In this document: piece after piece, positions 56,164 through 64,000 of the stretch
How the letters are laid out: each line of letters opens with the position of its first letter
Position numbering within the stretch: the first letter of the stretch is position 1
NCBI RefSeq assembly: GCF_003627955.1
Contig: NZ_RBWS01000001.1
Span: forward strand, 558,001-622,000
DNA: 64,000 bases
Direction: 5' to 3'
From: Sphingobacterium puteale
GTDB taxonomy: Bacteria; Bacteroidota; Bacteroidia; Sphingobacteriales; Sphingobacteriaceae
Translations under genes and position numbers: made by a program
The notes under the pieces: model-generated
Told to the model about the DNA's origin: nothing
Database searches by the model: none
What the model saw: only the letters and a program-made list of their open reading frames with translations

Positions 56164-57017
56164 TCAAAGAATGGCTACAAGAATATAATCCCCAGACCCA
56201 ACAACAGACCTATGATGCAATTCGCGAAATCATGCAAGAGATTGCACTCGCAGGACTTCAAAGATCTGGCTTTTTTGAAAAGGCTGCATTCTATGGCGGC
56301 ACGGCACTTCGTATATTTTATCAGCTAGATAGGTACTCAGAAGATCTCGATTTTTCGCTTTTAGCGATAGACCCAGGTTTTTCCCTTGAACCTTATTTCG
56401 AGGCAGTCACAAGTGAATTTAGAGCTTTAGGGATGACGGTCAGCATAAATGAAAAAAAGAAATCTGTGATCTCATCAGTAGAATCTGCCTTCCTTAAATC
56501 CGACACAGTTTGGAAAGAATTAGTGTTAGAAGAGGTGATTCCCCAATTGGGCCTCACCAACATGCCGAGTATCAAAATAAAGATAGAAGTTGATAAAAAA
56601 CCTCCTTTAGGTTTTGTGACAGAAGAAAAGCTTTTGCTTCGTCCGTTCTCTTTTTATGTTAAGTGTTTTACTTTATCGAGCTTGTTTGCTGGCAAGATGC
56701 ATGCATTATTGTTTCGAAAATGGAAAAATAGAGTAAAGGGCAGAGACTGGTATGATTTAGAATGGTATATAAAAAAAAGGATTCCCTTAGATATCGATCA
56801 TTTTCTATTACGCGCCAAAGACACAAGTGATTGGCAAGGATCTTCGATCTCAAAAGAAGACATATTGGATCTCCTGAAGAAGAAAATAGAGACAGTAGAT
56901 ATTAAGAATGTAAAAGAAGACATAGAAAGATTTATTCCAGATCATACTGTTCTTGATATCTGGAGTCGGGAATATTTTATACAACTAATTCAACAACTCA
57001 GGTTTAATAACTCTTAA
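56160..57017 (+). CDS. AbiEii-like nucleotidyltransferase toxin
   Basis: The 285-residue protein has the nucleotidyltransferase signature FYGGTALRIFYQLDRYSEDLDFSLL at residues 44-68 (GGT, then E61-D62-L63-D64). The second conserved region is FAGKMHALLFRKWKNRVKGRDWYDLEWYI near residue 178, matching the AbiEii/AbiGii family. Family toxins add nucleotides to tRNA or similar targets and give abortive infection. It is intact, with its antitoxin directly upstream. Confidence 0.87.
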   Translation: MIKEWLQEYNPQTQQQTYDAIREIMQEIALAGLQRSGFFEKAAFYGGTALRIFYQLDRYSEDLDFSLLAIDPGFSLEPYFEAVTSEFRALGMTVSINEKKKSVISSVESAFLKSDTVWKELVLEEVIPQLGLTNMPSIKIKIEVDKKPPLGFVTEEKLLLRPFSFYVKCFTLSSLFAGKMHALLFRKWKNRVKGRDWYDLEWYIKKRIPLDIDHFLLRAKDTSDWQGSSISKEDILDLLKKKIETVDIKNVKEDIERFIPDHTVLDIWSREYFIQLIQQLRFNNS

Positions 57018-57094
57018 CATGCAACAATAATACTTGACCACTTAACAACATAATACCATTTCCAGTTATCTTACCAATTTAATATATTTAAATT

Positions 57095-57643
57095 ATGAAA
57101 GAACTTCAACTAACCCTTTCCGAGCAAGATCAACTGGATGCATTATTGTTCAGTATGTCCAAATCACCCCAAATAGCCAAAGCACGCAAAACATCGCGAT
57201 TCATATTTATATTGCTCATGCTGATACTGGCCATCCCGTTTTTCTATTATGAACGTCAACTGGCCATTTTGATTATTGTTTTAAGTGCAATCGCCTTTTT
57301 GTTTTTTCCGAAATATCTCGGTATATACTATAAGCGCTATTTCACCAAATATGTCAAAAGCCCCGAATTCCAGAATCGGATCGGTATTCTACACACAATC
57401 AGCTTTGAAGATAATTATCTCCAGATCAAAAGCACACAAATGGAGTCCAAATATCAATACGATCAGTTTGAATATATGACCGAAACGGCTTTCGCTTTTT
57501 TTATCAAACTGAAAATGGCTGATCAACTGTTTTTCCCAAAACAGCAGATCGAAGATACCGCCGAATTTAAAGCTTTTCTGACAAAGCTCTGCCAACGCCT
57601 TCATATCGCCTATCAGGAGGAGCTAGACTGGAAATGGAAATAA
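57095..57643 (+). CDS. YcxB-like membrane protein
   Basis: The 182-residue protein has two adjacent membrane helices at about 33-75 (FIFILLMLILAIPFFYY; LAILIIVLSAIAFLFF). A cytosolic C-terminal domain has FEDNYLQIKSTQMESKYQYDQFEYMTETAFAFFIKLKMADQLFFPKQ, the pattern of the YcxB-like C-terminal family. Function unknown. Confidence 0.7.
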   Translation: MKELQLTLSEQDQLDALLFSMSKSPQIAKARKTSRFIFILLMLILAIPFFYYERQLAILIIVLSAIAFLFFPKYLGIYYKRYFTKYVKSPEFQNRIGILHTISFEDNYLQIKSTQMESKYQYDQFEYMTETAFAFFIKLKMADQLFFPKQQIEDTAEFKAFLTKLCQRLHIAYQEELDWKWK

Positions 57644-57669
57644 GTTCGAAAACGCTGCAGCGATCTATA

Positions 57670-58311
57670 CTATTTAGCCAACGCCCTGATATCCTTGATT
57701 TCCAATATATTTTTTACATCGTCACGCTCCACGGCATGAATCATCGCCCGCCCCACCTCATATAGGGACAACACCGCCGAAGGGGCAAAAAATTTTATAA
57801 TCTTGGCAACAAACGAAAATGGATTGGCATGCTTCTGCCCCGCAACGGTGGTCATTCCGCCCGGCCGGAAATTGTATTCCTTCTTAAAAGGCAATTTCGC
57901 CAGATCATTTTCCGTCTTGCCCTTCACCCTAGCCCACATCACCCGTCCCTGTTCGGTACTGTCCGTACTCCCGCCTGATACGTAGATAAAGCTGATTTCG
58001 GGATTAATCTTCAACAGCGATTTTGCAAATGCCAATGTCGTATCGTAGGTAATATAACGGTATTTGTCCTCTTTCATGCCTACTGAACTGACACCTGCGC
58101 AATAAAAACAGGCATCATAGCCGCTGATCTCTGCTTCAACTTCGGAAAGATTCGTAAAATCTTTAACCAAAAGCTCCTTTAACTTTGGATGATGTATGTC
58201 AGCAGTACGACGCGATATGCTCAATACCGCCTCTACCTTATCATTTTGAAGACATTCCAGTAAAACACCTTCTCCGACCATCCCTGTGGGCCCTGTTATT
58301 ATAACTTTCAT
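57670..58311 (-). CDS. NAD(P)-binding short-chain-type protein
   Basis: The 213-residue protein has a Rossmann start VIITGPTGMVGEGVLLECL, then a YxxxK-less core typical of HTATIP2/SDR-atypical proteins (AVLSISRRTADIHHPKLKELLVKDF; CFYCAGVSSVGMKEDKYRYI; FIYVSGGSTD). It is probably a cytosolic oxidoreductase or dinucleotide sensor. The substrate is unknown. Confidence 0.8.
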   Translation of the reverse strand: MKVIITGPTGMVGEGVLLECLQNDKVEAVLSISRRTADIHHPKLKELLVKDFTNLSEVEAEISGYDACFYCAGVSSVGMKEDKYRYITYDTTLAFAKSLLKINPEISFIYVSGGSTDSTEQGRVMWARVKGKTENDLAKLPFKKEYNFRPGGMTTVAGQKHANPFSFVAKIIKFFAPSAVLSLYEVGRAMIHAVERDDVKNILEIKDIRALAK

Positions 58312-58387
58312 CGCAATTCAACTTATGTACCTAGCCCAAAAGGCTACAACTATTATTATTTATCCAGACAAATGGAACACCATGGCA

Positions 58388-59968
58388 TTATATCATGCGC
58401 AAGCGCTCTTCCTCCAGGTCAATTTGATAGAGCTGCGAACGGATGAGGTCCTCATCAATCTCCGACTCGCTATTCAATTTTTCCAGATATTCACGCTGCA
58501 CATCCAACAATTCAATGAAAATCATTTTCGTACGCTCGTTCATCCACGAATCATCCGCAGCATTGACTTTTTCCTCCCAATGCTTCAAAATCCTTTCCAT
58601 TGCCACCCGATTATGTTCTTCTTGCTCATATTTATCCTTGAGAAACTGATAGACATGCTGTTTTAAACCTTGCTTCATCTGCTGTTTGGCAACCTCTTCG
58701 GGCGTCTCGGCAAGCACGGCATCAAAAAGCTTCGTTCGCTTGATCAGATAGGGTAAGGTCAATCCCTGAACCAAAAGGGTAGAGAGAATGACAACAAAGG
58801 TGATAAATAGAATCAGATGCCGCTGTGGAATCACAGTACCGTTCATGACCAAAGGAATGGAAAGCGCCGCGGCCAGGGAAACTACTCCCCGCATCCCAGT
58901 CCAACCCAATAGAAGTGGCATAAAGAAACGTTGCTTTGAAGACCGCACCCTGGGTGCCACACTTGGACGGAAGATAAGTGTCGCAATCATCGCAGCATAG
59001 GCGCTGATCACGCGGGCAAGGATAAGGACTGCTGTCACCAACAGACCGTAACCGATAGCCTCCCGTAGTGAAGTTCCGTTCGCACGCAAACCTGCCACAA
59101 TCTCAGGGAGATCAAGACCGATAATAAAAAACACTATGCCATTCAGGATAAACACAAAACTCTCCCAGACACTCAGCCCCCGCACACGACTGGTACTATT
59201 CAGAAATTTAAGGCGCTGGTTGGACATCAGGAGGCTTCCTGCAACGACAGCCAGCACCCCAGAACTGTGAAATTGCTCGGCAATCCAGTACATAAAATAG
59301 GGTTCGATCAAGGTCAGCGCAATATCTGAAGGGGCATCTGTCGGTAAGCGTTTATGTGCCTGAATAAAAAACCACCCCAACAGGACACCGATACCAACTC
59401 CACCGACCAACATCCAGATAAATGAAACCGCTGCTTCCTGCCATACAAACTGTCCCATACCCACGGCAATGAGGGCAAAACGAACAATAATCAAAGAGGA
59501 GGCATCGTTCAGCAGACTCTCTCCCTCAAGGATCGCAGAAGTAGATTTTGGAACTTTCACAAACTTCATGATTGCACCGGTACTGACAGCATCCGGAGGA
59601 GAAACAATCCCTCCCAGTAGAAAGCCCATTGCGAGTGTGAAACCCGGAATATAATGACTAGCAACCACCGCAACGGAAAGTGCCGTAAAGAAAACCACCA
59701 AAAAGGCAAAACTTCCAATAATACGCCACCATTTCTTCATCTCCTTAAACGAAATCGACCAAGCAGCCTCACATAATAAGGGTGGAAGGAAAATCAGAAA
59801 AATAACATCCGGATCAATCGTAACAACGGGTAATGTTGGAATAAAGCTGACGATCAAGCCCGCCAAAACCAATAGAATGGGATAGGCTACCCGAAGTTTC
59901 GTCGCCAGCATTTCGAGCAACACGATGGCCGTGATCATGGCGATAAATAGCGGGAACAAGTTATGCAT
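58388..59968 (-). CDS. Na+/H+ antiporter, CPA1 family
   Basis: The 526-residue protein has about 12 membrane helices at 1-400. CPA1 motifs are IFLIFLPPLLCEAAWSIS near residue 60, GGIVSPPDAVSTGAIMKF near residue 121, ILEGESLLNDASSLI near residue 145 (ion-site acidic residue), and LGWTGMRGVVSLAAALSIP near residue 353. A charged cytosolic tail of about 110 residues follows. It exchanges Na+ (or K+) for H+ at the inner membrane. Confidence 0.92.
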   Translation of the reverse strand: MHNLFPLFIAMITAIVLLEMLATKLRVAYPILLVLAGLIVSFIPTLPVVTIDPDVIFLIFLPPLLCEAAWSISFKEMKKWWRIIGSFAFLVVFFTALSVAVVASHYIPGFTLAMGFLLGGIVSPPDAVSTGAIMKFVKVPKSTSAILEGESLLNDASSLIIVRFALIAVGMGQFVWQEAAVSFIWMLVGGVGIGVLLGWFFIQAHKRLPTDAPSDIALTLIEPYFMYWIAEQFHSSGVLAVVAGSLLMSNQRLKFLNSTSRVRGLSVWESFVFILNGIVFFIIGLDLPEIVAGLRANGTSLREAIGYGLLVTAVLILARVISAYAAMIATLIFRPSVAPRVRSSKQRFFMPLLLGWTGMRGVVSLAAALSIPLVMNGTVIPQRHLILFITFVVILSTLLVQGLTLPYLIKRTKLFDAVLAETPEEVAKQQMKQGLKQHVYQFLKDKYEQEEHNRVAMERILKHWEEKVNAADDSWMNERTKMIFIELLDVQREYLEKLNSESEIDEDLIRSQLYQIDLEEERLRMI

Positions 59969-60152
59969 AGGCTGTCATAATTTACTGGTCTTGAGACACA
60001 TCATTAACTCTTGTAAATATCTTAAATGGAAATTAAAAACCACTACTTCCCGCCATATTTTTTACTTTCTCATCTGTACCCTAATTTCTCTATGATTCTG
60101 TACCTTAAATACAGCCTGTACCCTTCCTAAATTAGCAAAAAGATTTATTGCC

Positions 60153-60521
60153 ATGTCAACTACAACACTTCAACCGTATTCCATCAGAGAGGTCAACCTC
60201 TCTGATCTATCCTTACTAAAAAAGGTACAGCATACTGTGAAAAACAAAAGTCTGTTGCACATGCCTTTCCTACTGCTTGCTCAAAATGAGTCAATAGCTG
60301 CCTTTTCCTTGGCTACCGTCTCTGAAGACAATAATCTTACTGTTGAAATTTGCTACGGTGCCGACGTTCCCGAAGAGCTATCAAACGTATTTAAGCACAG
60401 GGCACAAACTTATCTTGAACAACAACTATTGACCATGTTTGGTAGTGAAGAATCGTTAAAAAGGGGAATCCGTCATTTCCATGATTGGGTAAATCCAAAC
60501 GGAAACAGTAAATTAGCATAA
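60153..60521 (+). CDS. Small unknown protein coupled to a MocR-type regulator
   Basis: The 122-residue soluble protein (SIREVNLSDLSLLKKVQHTVKNKSLLHMPFLLLAQNESIAAFSLATV) has no family I recognise. It ends 2 bases before the regulator gene starts, so the two are translationally linked. The N-terminus (IREVNLSDLSLL) is mildly reminiscent of acetyltransferase starts, but the rest does not support that. Confidence 0.6.
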   Translation: MSTTTLQPYSIREVNLSDLSLLKKVQHTVKNKSLLHMPFLLLAQNESIAAFSLATVSEDNNLTVEICYGADVPEELSNVFKHRAQTYLEQQLLTMFGSEESLKRGIRHFHDWVNPNGNSKLA

Positions 60522-60523
60522 GC

Positions 60524-61939
60524 ATGGAGCAGCAACAATTGTATAAAAAAATTGCAAACATCGTAGAGAACCAGATCAAAAATGGCTCTCTGGCCTACGG
60601 CGACCGTCTCCCCTCCGTTCGTAGTGCGCAAAAATTGTATAATGTGAGCTTAAATACGGCAAAGAGCGCGTATATGGAGCTCGAGAGCCGGTCGCTGATC
60701 GAATCACGCCCCAAATCTGGCTTTTTTGTCAGCCTGGCCGGACAGCGCCGGATGTCTATCCCTTCTATCTCAACGTTTAAGATTGATGAAAAGAAGCAAG
60801 ATCCCGCGGCTTTGATTGATAAAGTTTTTCACTCGTTGGAGGATAAGGAAATTACGCGATTCTCTTTGGGACTGCCCAGCCCTTCTTTGCTCCCCATTCA
60901 GAAGCTCAATAAATGTATCCTGGAGACAGTACACGAACTGCACGATTACGGCGATCAGTATGGACAGGTGCAGGGTAGCCCGACTTTACGTAAAGAGATT
61001 GCCAAATGGTCGCTCGTACTGGAAGGAAAAATAAGCGACGATGACCTGATTATCACTTCGGGTGCCATGAATGCCATTTATAGCTGCCTCCGCGCAGTCA
61101 CGAAGCCTGGAGATACCATTGCTGTGGAAAGCCCCCTCTATTTTGGTTTTATTCAGGCATTTCAGGTACTGGGGTTAAAAACCATTGAGATCCCGACACA
61201 TCCGATTACGGGTATTGAACTGGACGCCCTGAAAAAAGTGATCCATAAAATCGATGTATGCTGTTTTGTTTCCAATTTCAGTAACCCCTTGGGTGCGCTG
61301 ATGCCGGATGAACATAAAAAAGAGCTTGTCAAACTCCTGGCTTTCCATCATATTCCATTGATCGAAGATGACCTTTATGGGAATGTATATTTCGGCACCT
61401 CAAGACCTAAACCCTGTAAATACTTTGATGAAGAAGGCCTGGTCATGTGGTGCGGATCTGTTACCAAGGTATTGGCCCCAAGTTTCCGGATCGGATGGGT
61501 CGAACCCGGACAGTACAAAGACAGGATTCTCAAACAACGACTGGTCCAGACCATTTCACAGCCCGCTATATATCAGGAAGCGGTGGCCAAATTTCTGCAG
61601 ATCGGAAGGTATGACCATCACCTCAATACCTTTAGAAAGAAGCTGTATAGCAATTATATCAACTTCAGAAACAGTATCGAGACCCATTTCCCTGAAAACA
61701 CAAAGATGTCGCAACCCGAAGGTGGCTTTGTTCTCTGGCTGGAAATGGATCCAAAAATTGATTCAACGGTACTCTATGATTACGCGCTGAAACAAAAATT
61801 GAGCTTTGCCCCCGGCCGAATGTTTACCCAGCATGATCAGTTTAAAAACTGTATCCGGCTGAACTATGCCGTTGACTGGAATGAAAAAACAGCCCATGAC
61901 CTGATGCGATTGGGACGTTTCTTTAAAGCCATTATCTAA
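60524..61939 (+). CDS. MocR-type GntR/aminotransferase-fused transcription regulator
   Basis: The 471-residue protein has a GntR winged-helix at about 1-70 (GDRLPSVRSAQKLYNVSLNTAKSAYMELESRSLIESRPKSGFFV). A fold-type I PLP-dependent aminotransferase domain follows at about 110-470: SLGLPSPSLLPIQKL, ITSGAMNAIYSCLRAV, VSNFSNPLGALM, EDDLYGNVYFG (Asp282) and CGSVTKVLAPSFRIGW with the PLP Lys315. MocR proteins regulate a nearby gene in response to PLP or an amino compound. The antiporter, 60 residues of divergent spacing away, is a candidate target; the small co-transcribed gene is another. Confidence 0.93.
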   Translation: MEQQQLYKKIANIVENQIKNGSLAYGDRLPSVRSAQKLYNVSLNTAKSAYMELESRSLIESRPKSGFFVSLAGQRRMSIPSISTFKIDEKKQDPAALIDKVFHSLEDKEITRFSLGLPSPSLLPIQKLNKCILETVHELHDYGDQYGQVQGSPTLRKEIAKWSLVLEGKISDDDLIITSGAMNAIYSCLRAVTKPGDTIAVESPLYFGFIQAFQVLGLKTIEIPTHPITGIELDALKKVIHKIDVCCFVSNFSNPLGALMPDEHKKELVKLLAFHHIPLIEDDLYGNVYFGTSRPKPCKYFDEEGLVMWCGSVTKVLAPSFRIGWVEPGQYKDRILKQRLVQTISQPAIYQEAVAKFLQIGRYDHHLNTFRKKLYSNYINFRNSIETHFPENTKMSQPEGGFVLWLEMDPKIDSTVLYDYALKQKLSFAPGRMFTQHDQFKNCIRLNYAVDWNEKTAHDLMRLGRFFKAII

Positions 61940-61943
61940 GCTA

Positions 61944-62726
61944 TTAATCCCAGTCTACCTCATCATCATCGCCCGGTAAAATAGGCGGCGGCAATTTATC
62001 GGATTTTTCTTCAGGAAATATGGTTTCCTTACCCTCACGGATCAGGATCGCATCGAAAACTTCACCGGTCATCAGGGTGCTATTATTGGACATGAATTCT
62101 TCGTTCCCATCAGGGCTCGTCAGCCAACACCTTACCGTGCCCAGACATAAAATGACGGCATCCTTACAGTCCCCCAATGTGAAAGTAATGCCACGGTCCA
62201 CTTTGTGATCTTCTTTTCTTAGCTCCAAGGTTTTGCTCACATGGTAAAATATAGTATTGCGATCATCTAGTTGAATCACCACACAATATATTTTTATGTC
62301 AATTTTAGCTAGCCTTTCATGGATTAAATCAAATTTTCGGAGACCCGCCAAAGGGAGCTGAACCTGAATTTGTTGTCGAGTCTCATCAAAATGTGCAACT
62401 GGGTGATTCATAAAGAAATTGCTCCAGCTGACCCGCTTGGAGTACCGGAATCCCCTCAAGGGTAGTACTGATCCATATCCAAGCCGTAAGCTTCCGAGTC
62501 CGTGCTCACGGTCGTTGCGTACCGCCGCATAAAGCGCATTCTGTAACCTGAGGTAGGTCGTACGTTCACAGGCGGCTCGCAGCATAGGTTTTAAAATCTG
62601 ATACAAACGACTGGCAAGATTACTGTTGTACGTAAAATCGAGGCCCGTTAACTTGCTGTTTTCACTTAGAACATAAGCTTCCCCTCGCTTTCGTTCTTTT
62701 TTACCCTTGCCGGAAGATTTCTTCAT
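61944..62726 (-). CDS. Conserved hypothetical basic protein
   Basis: The 260-residue protein has a highly basic start (KKSSGKGKKERKRGEAYVLS), a body with RLYQILKPMLRAACERTTYLRLQNALYAAVRNDREHGLGSLRLGYGSVLPLRGF, and an acidic tail (PPPILPGDDDEVDWD). I have no family name. It is convergent with the MocR gene (stops 4 bases apart). A charge split of this kind would suit a DNA- or RNA-contacting protein, but this is only a guess. Confidence 0.65.
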   Translation of the reverse strand: MKKSSGKGKKERKRGEAYVLSENSKLTGLDFTYNSNLASRLYQILKPMLRAACERTTYLRLQNALYAAVRNDREHGLGSLRLGYGSVLPLRGFRYSKRVSWSNFFMNHPVAHFDETRQQIQVQLPLAGLRKFDLIHERLAKIDIKIYCVVIQLDDRNTIFYHVSKTLELRKEDHKVDRGITFTLGDCKDAVILCLGTVRCWLTSPDGNEEFMSNNSTLMTGEVFDAILIREGKETIFPEEKSDKLPPPILPGDDDEVDWD

Positions 62727-63293
62727 ACTACTAAGTTAAATTGGTATACTTTAAAACTACAATAATCGTATGAATTAAACAACAGTTCCTTTAACAACAC
62801 ATAAAACAAAGATCACTTAGCGCAACAAAGTCCCTTCGACTCCCTTAAAGTCCCCTCAAGTCCGTTCAAACACCAATAACATTCGGGGACGTTCCGCACA
62901 TGCTTCGCACCAGCTTCGGGGCCGCCTCGGGGCTGCTTCGACATTTGGTCGGGGCTGCTTCGGTAATTCATCGGCAACAAGGCAAACAAGAGTCGAAGAA
63001 CGGTCAGACCAATCCCAACGCTGTCCCGAAGCAATAGCAATGGAATCCCGAAGAATCACCGAACAAGGTCCGAATAGCTATCGAACAAGAGACACTAGAC
63101 CAACGCAAACGCCTTACCTATCCAGTACTGCATTTACTCGCAGATTGTACAAAGCGAAAAGTACTTTACGAGTGCTTCAACCGTACCTTATATATGGCTA
63201 AAGGCTGCTTTGTTCAAGCAACCTTTAGCCATATATTTTATCTTGCGAAATGTGTATACCGCCTGCCCATCGGATGAGCGTAACGGATCCTAA
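62727..63293. repeat. Repetitive intergenic region
   Basis: No gene is supported in this 567-base gap. TCGGGGCTGCTTCG occurs exactly twice (62927-62940 and 62949-62962, 22 bases apart). Several near copies (cttcgg, tcggggac, ttccgaa-like) fill 62890-63075, with many CGAAG/CGGGG words. Open frames there are products of this composition. A terminator follows at 63190-63236. Confidence 0.5.
63190..63236 (-). terminator. Terminator of the PepSY protein gene
   Basis: ATATATGGCTAAAGG (63190-63204) pairs with CCTTTAGCCATATAT (63222-63236), with an inner TGCTT/AAGCA helix, about 20 bp with one mismatch. Confidence 0.75.
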
Positions 63294-64000
63294 TTACTGA
63301 ATTTTCTGAAAGAATTTTTTTGTCCTATAAAAAGCCAGTAGTCCGATGACACCAATCATCAACCATAGGAAATCAACAATAAATAAATCGCGTTGTCCAT
63401 CCACAAAAGTCTTCCAAAGCCAATTACCTGTTACCAGACCATTGGCTATCGGGACAATAAATGCCAGGATACTTCCGACCAAAAGTGTTTCGCGATTTGT
63501 TCTTCTTATACTTCGACGAACGATGTAATATAGCGAAAGAACTAACCAAGCATAAAAATAGACCCGATAGATAAAATCCTGGTCCACTTTGGGACTAATC
63601 TTAATGGCAATAAATGTAATTGCCGTAACTGGGAGCATCGTCAGACAAATCGCCGTAAAGATATTAGCTGCCCAAAAGTTGAATTTACGTTTTCTTGGAA
63701 TGACATTGTTTTTATCACGGGCAACCAACCAGATCAGAATTCCGGAAATAATAACCAGACAGCCCATTACACCAAGAATAAAATAGACGGTTTTGAGTGG
63801 GTATCCACCATAATCACCATAATGCAGGCGGTAGATAATACTTCTGACATAGTCTCCATAGCTTGTATCTGCTAATGGCGATTTCTCTTCAACAACTTTG
63901 TTATCCGCGACCTTCACCGTCAATATACCCGATCCTGCAAAGCTTCGGTTAAAATGTGGTTCGAGTTCCATGATAACATGCATATTCGAATCCGCAAAGT
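63294..64000 (-). CDS. PepSY-associated membrane helix protein, C-terminal part (runs off right edge)
   Basis: The frame is open beyond 64000. The visible 235 residues start in a PepSY-like periplasmic region (MHVIMELEPHFNRSFAGSGILTVKVADNKVVEE, then YVRSIIYRLHYGDYGG). Five or so hydrophobic helices follow (YFILGVMGCLVIISGILIWLV and later). HYGDYGG followed by helices and a KRKFNFW loop is typical of PepSY-TM proteins, which often accompany siderophore TonB receptors. Its upstream part and partner are outside the window. Confidence 0.85.
   Translation of the reverse strand, partial: FADSNMHVIMELEPHFNRSFAGSGILTVKVADNKVVEEKSPLADTSYGDYVRSIIYRLHYGDYGGYPLKTVYFILGVMGCLVIISGILIWLVARDKNNVIPRKRKFNFWAANIFTAICLTMLPVTAITFIAIKISPKVDQDFIYRVYFYAWLVLSLYYIVRRSIRRTNRETLLVGSILAFIVPIANGLVTGNWLWKTFVDGQRDLFIVDFLWLMIGVIGLLAFYRTKKFFQKIQ

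Noticed and set aside
62813..63059. Two overlapping minus-strand frames in the repetitive gap
   Set aside because: They arise from repeat composition (CGAAG/CCCCG words) and have no domain-like sequence.

Overview
The window looks like a Bacteroidota chromosome, most likely Sphingobacteriaceae and probably Sphingobacterium. Four SusC/SusD pairs, SLSSC/SSC-type lipoboxes, a Porin_10-type protein, an SSS symporter next to murQ, GHL10 and DUF1343 proteins, and TAnnTTTG-type -7 promoter elements all support this. It reads as chromosome throughout; I see no integrase, transposase, plasmid replication gene, CRISPR array or rRNA.

Left end (1-5.6 kb): the N-terminus of an M16 zinc peptidase, a PagL-like lipid A deacylase, four tRNA-Val genes (one GAC, three TAC), a putative porin, and a purine nucleoside phosphorylase with its own promoter and palindromic operator-like site.

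Region 5.6-36.4 kb is the main feature: a large, almost entirely minus-strand locus that I interpret as a peptidoglycan / MurNAc utilisation locus. It holds three SusC/SusD pairs, an exo-N-acetylmuramidase (DUF1343/NamZ), an N-acetylmuramoyl-alanine amidase, a phosphodiester-glycosidase-like lipoprotein, a calcineurin phosphoesterase fused to a PQQ propeller, a GH9 enzyme, a polysaccharide deacetylase, MurQ, a sodium:solute symporter (possible MurNAc importer), a GHL10 lipoprotein (DigH-like) and NagA. A plausible flow is: denude and cleave wall fragments outside or in the periplasm, release MurNAc, import it, phosphorylate it (no kinase in the window), convert it with MurQ to GlcNAc-6-P, and deacetylate it with NagA. 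Several promoters in this locus share a direct-repeat motif, ATGCR-N5-ATGCR, sometimes as two copies 32 bp apart. No dedicated regulator is encoded here. GH9 and the deacetylase overlap in different frames at an A AAA AAG heptamer with a GGAGGAG upstream, which suggests a -1 frameshift fusion.

Region 36.6-49.3 kb: a 43-residue membrane protein, RidA, an EamA transporter, a fourth SusC/SusD pair, two small lipoproteins built from a shared Cys-containing module, then recG, hflX and lipB.

Region 49.4-57.0 kb is accessory and unusually AT-rich: an SH3-like protein, two paralogous HTH regulators with coiled-coil tails, two paralogous proteins of unknown function, a duplicated MNT-like/HEPN protein, and an AbiEi/AbiEii type IV toxin-antitoxin pair. 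The HTH, unknown and HEPN cluster is the best candidate for an undescribed defence or conflict system.

Right end (57-64 kb): a YcxB-like membrane protein, a NAD(P)-binding protein, a CPA1 Na+/H+ antiporter, a small unknown gene with a MocR-type regulator, a conserved hypothetical gene, a repetitive intergenic stretch, and the C-terminal part of a PepSY membrane protein running off the edge.
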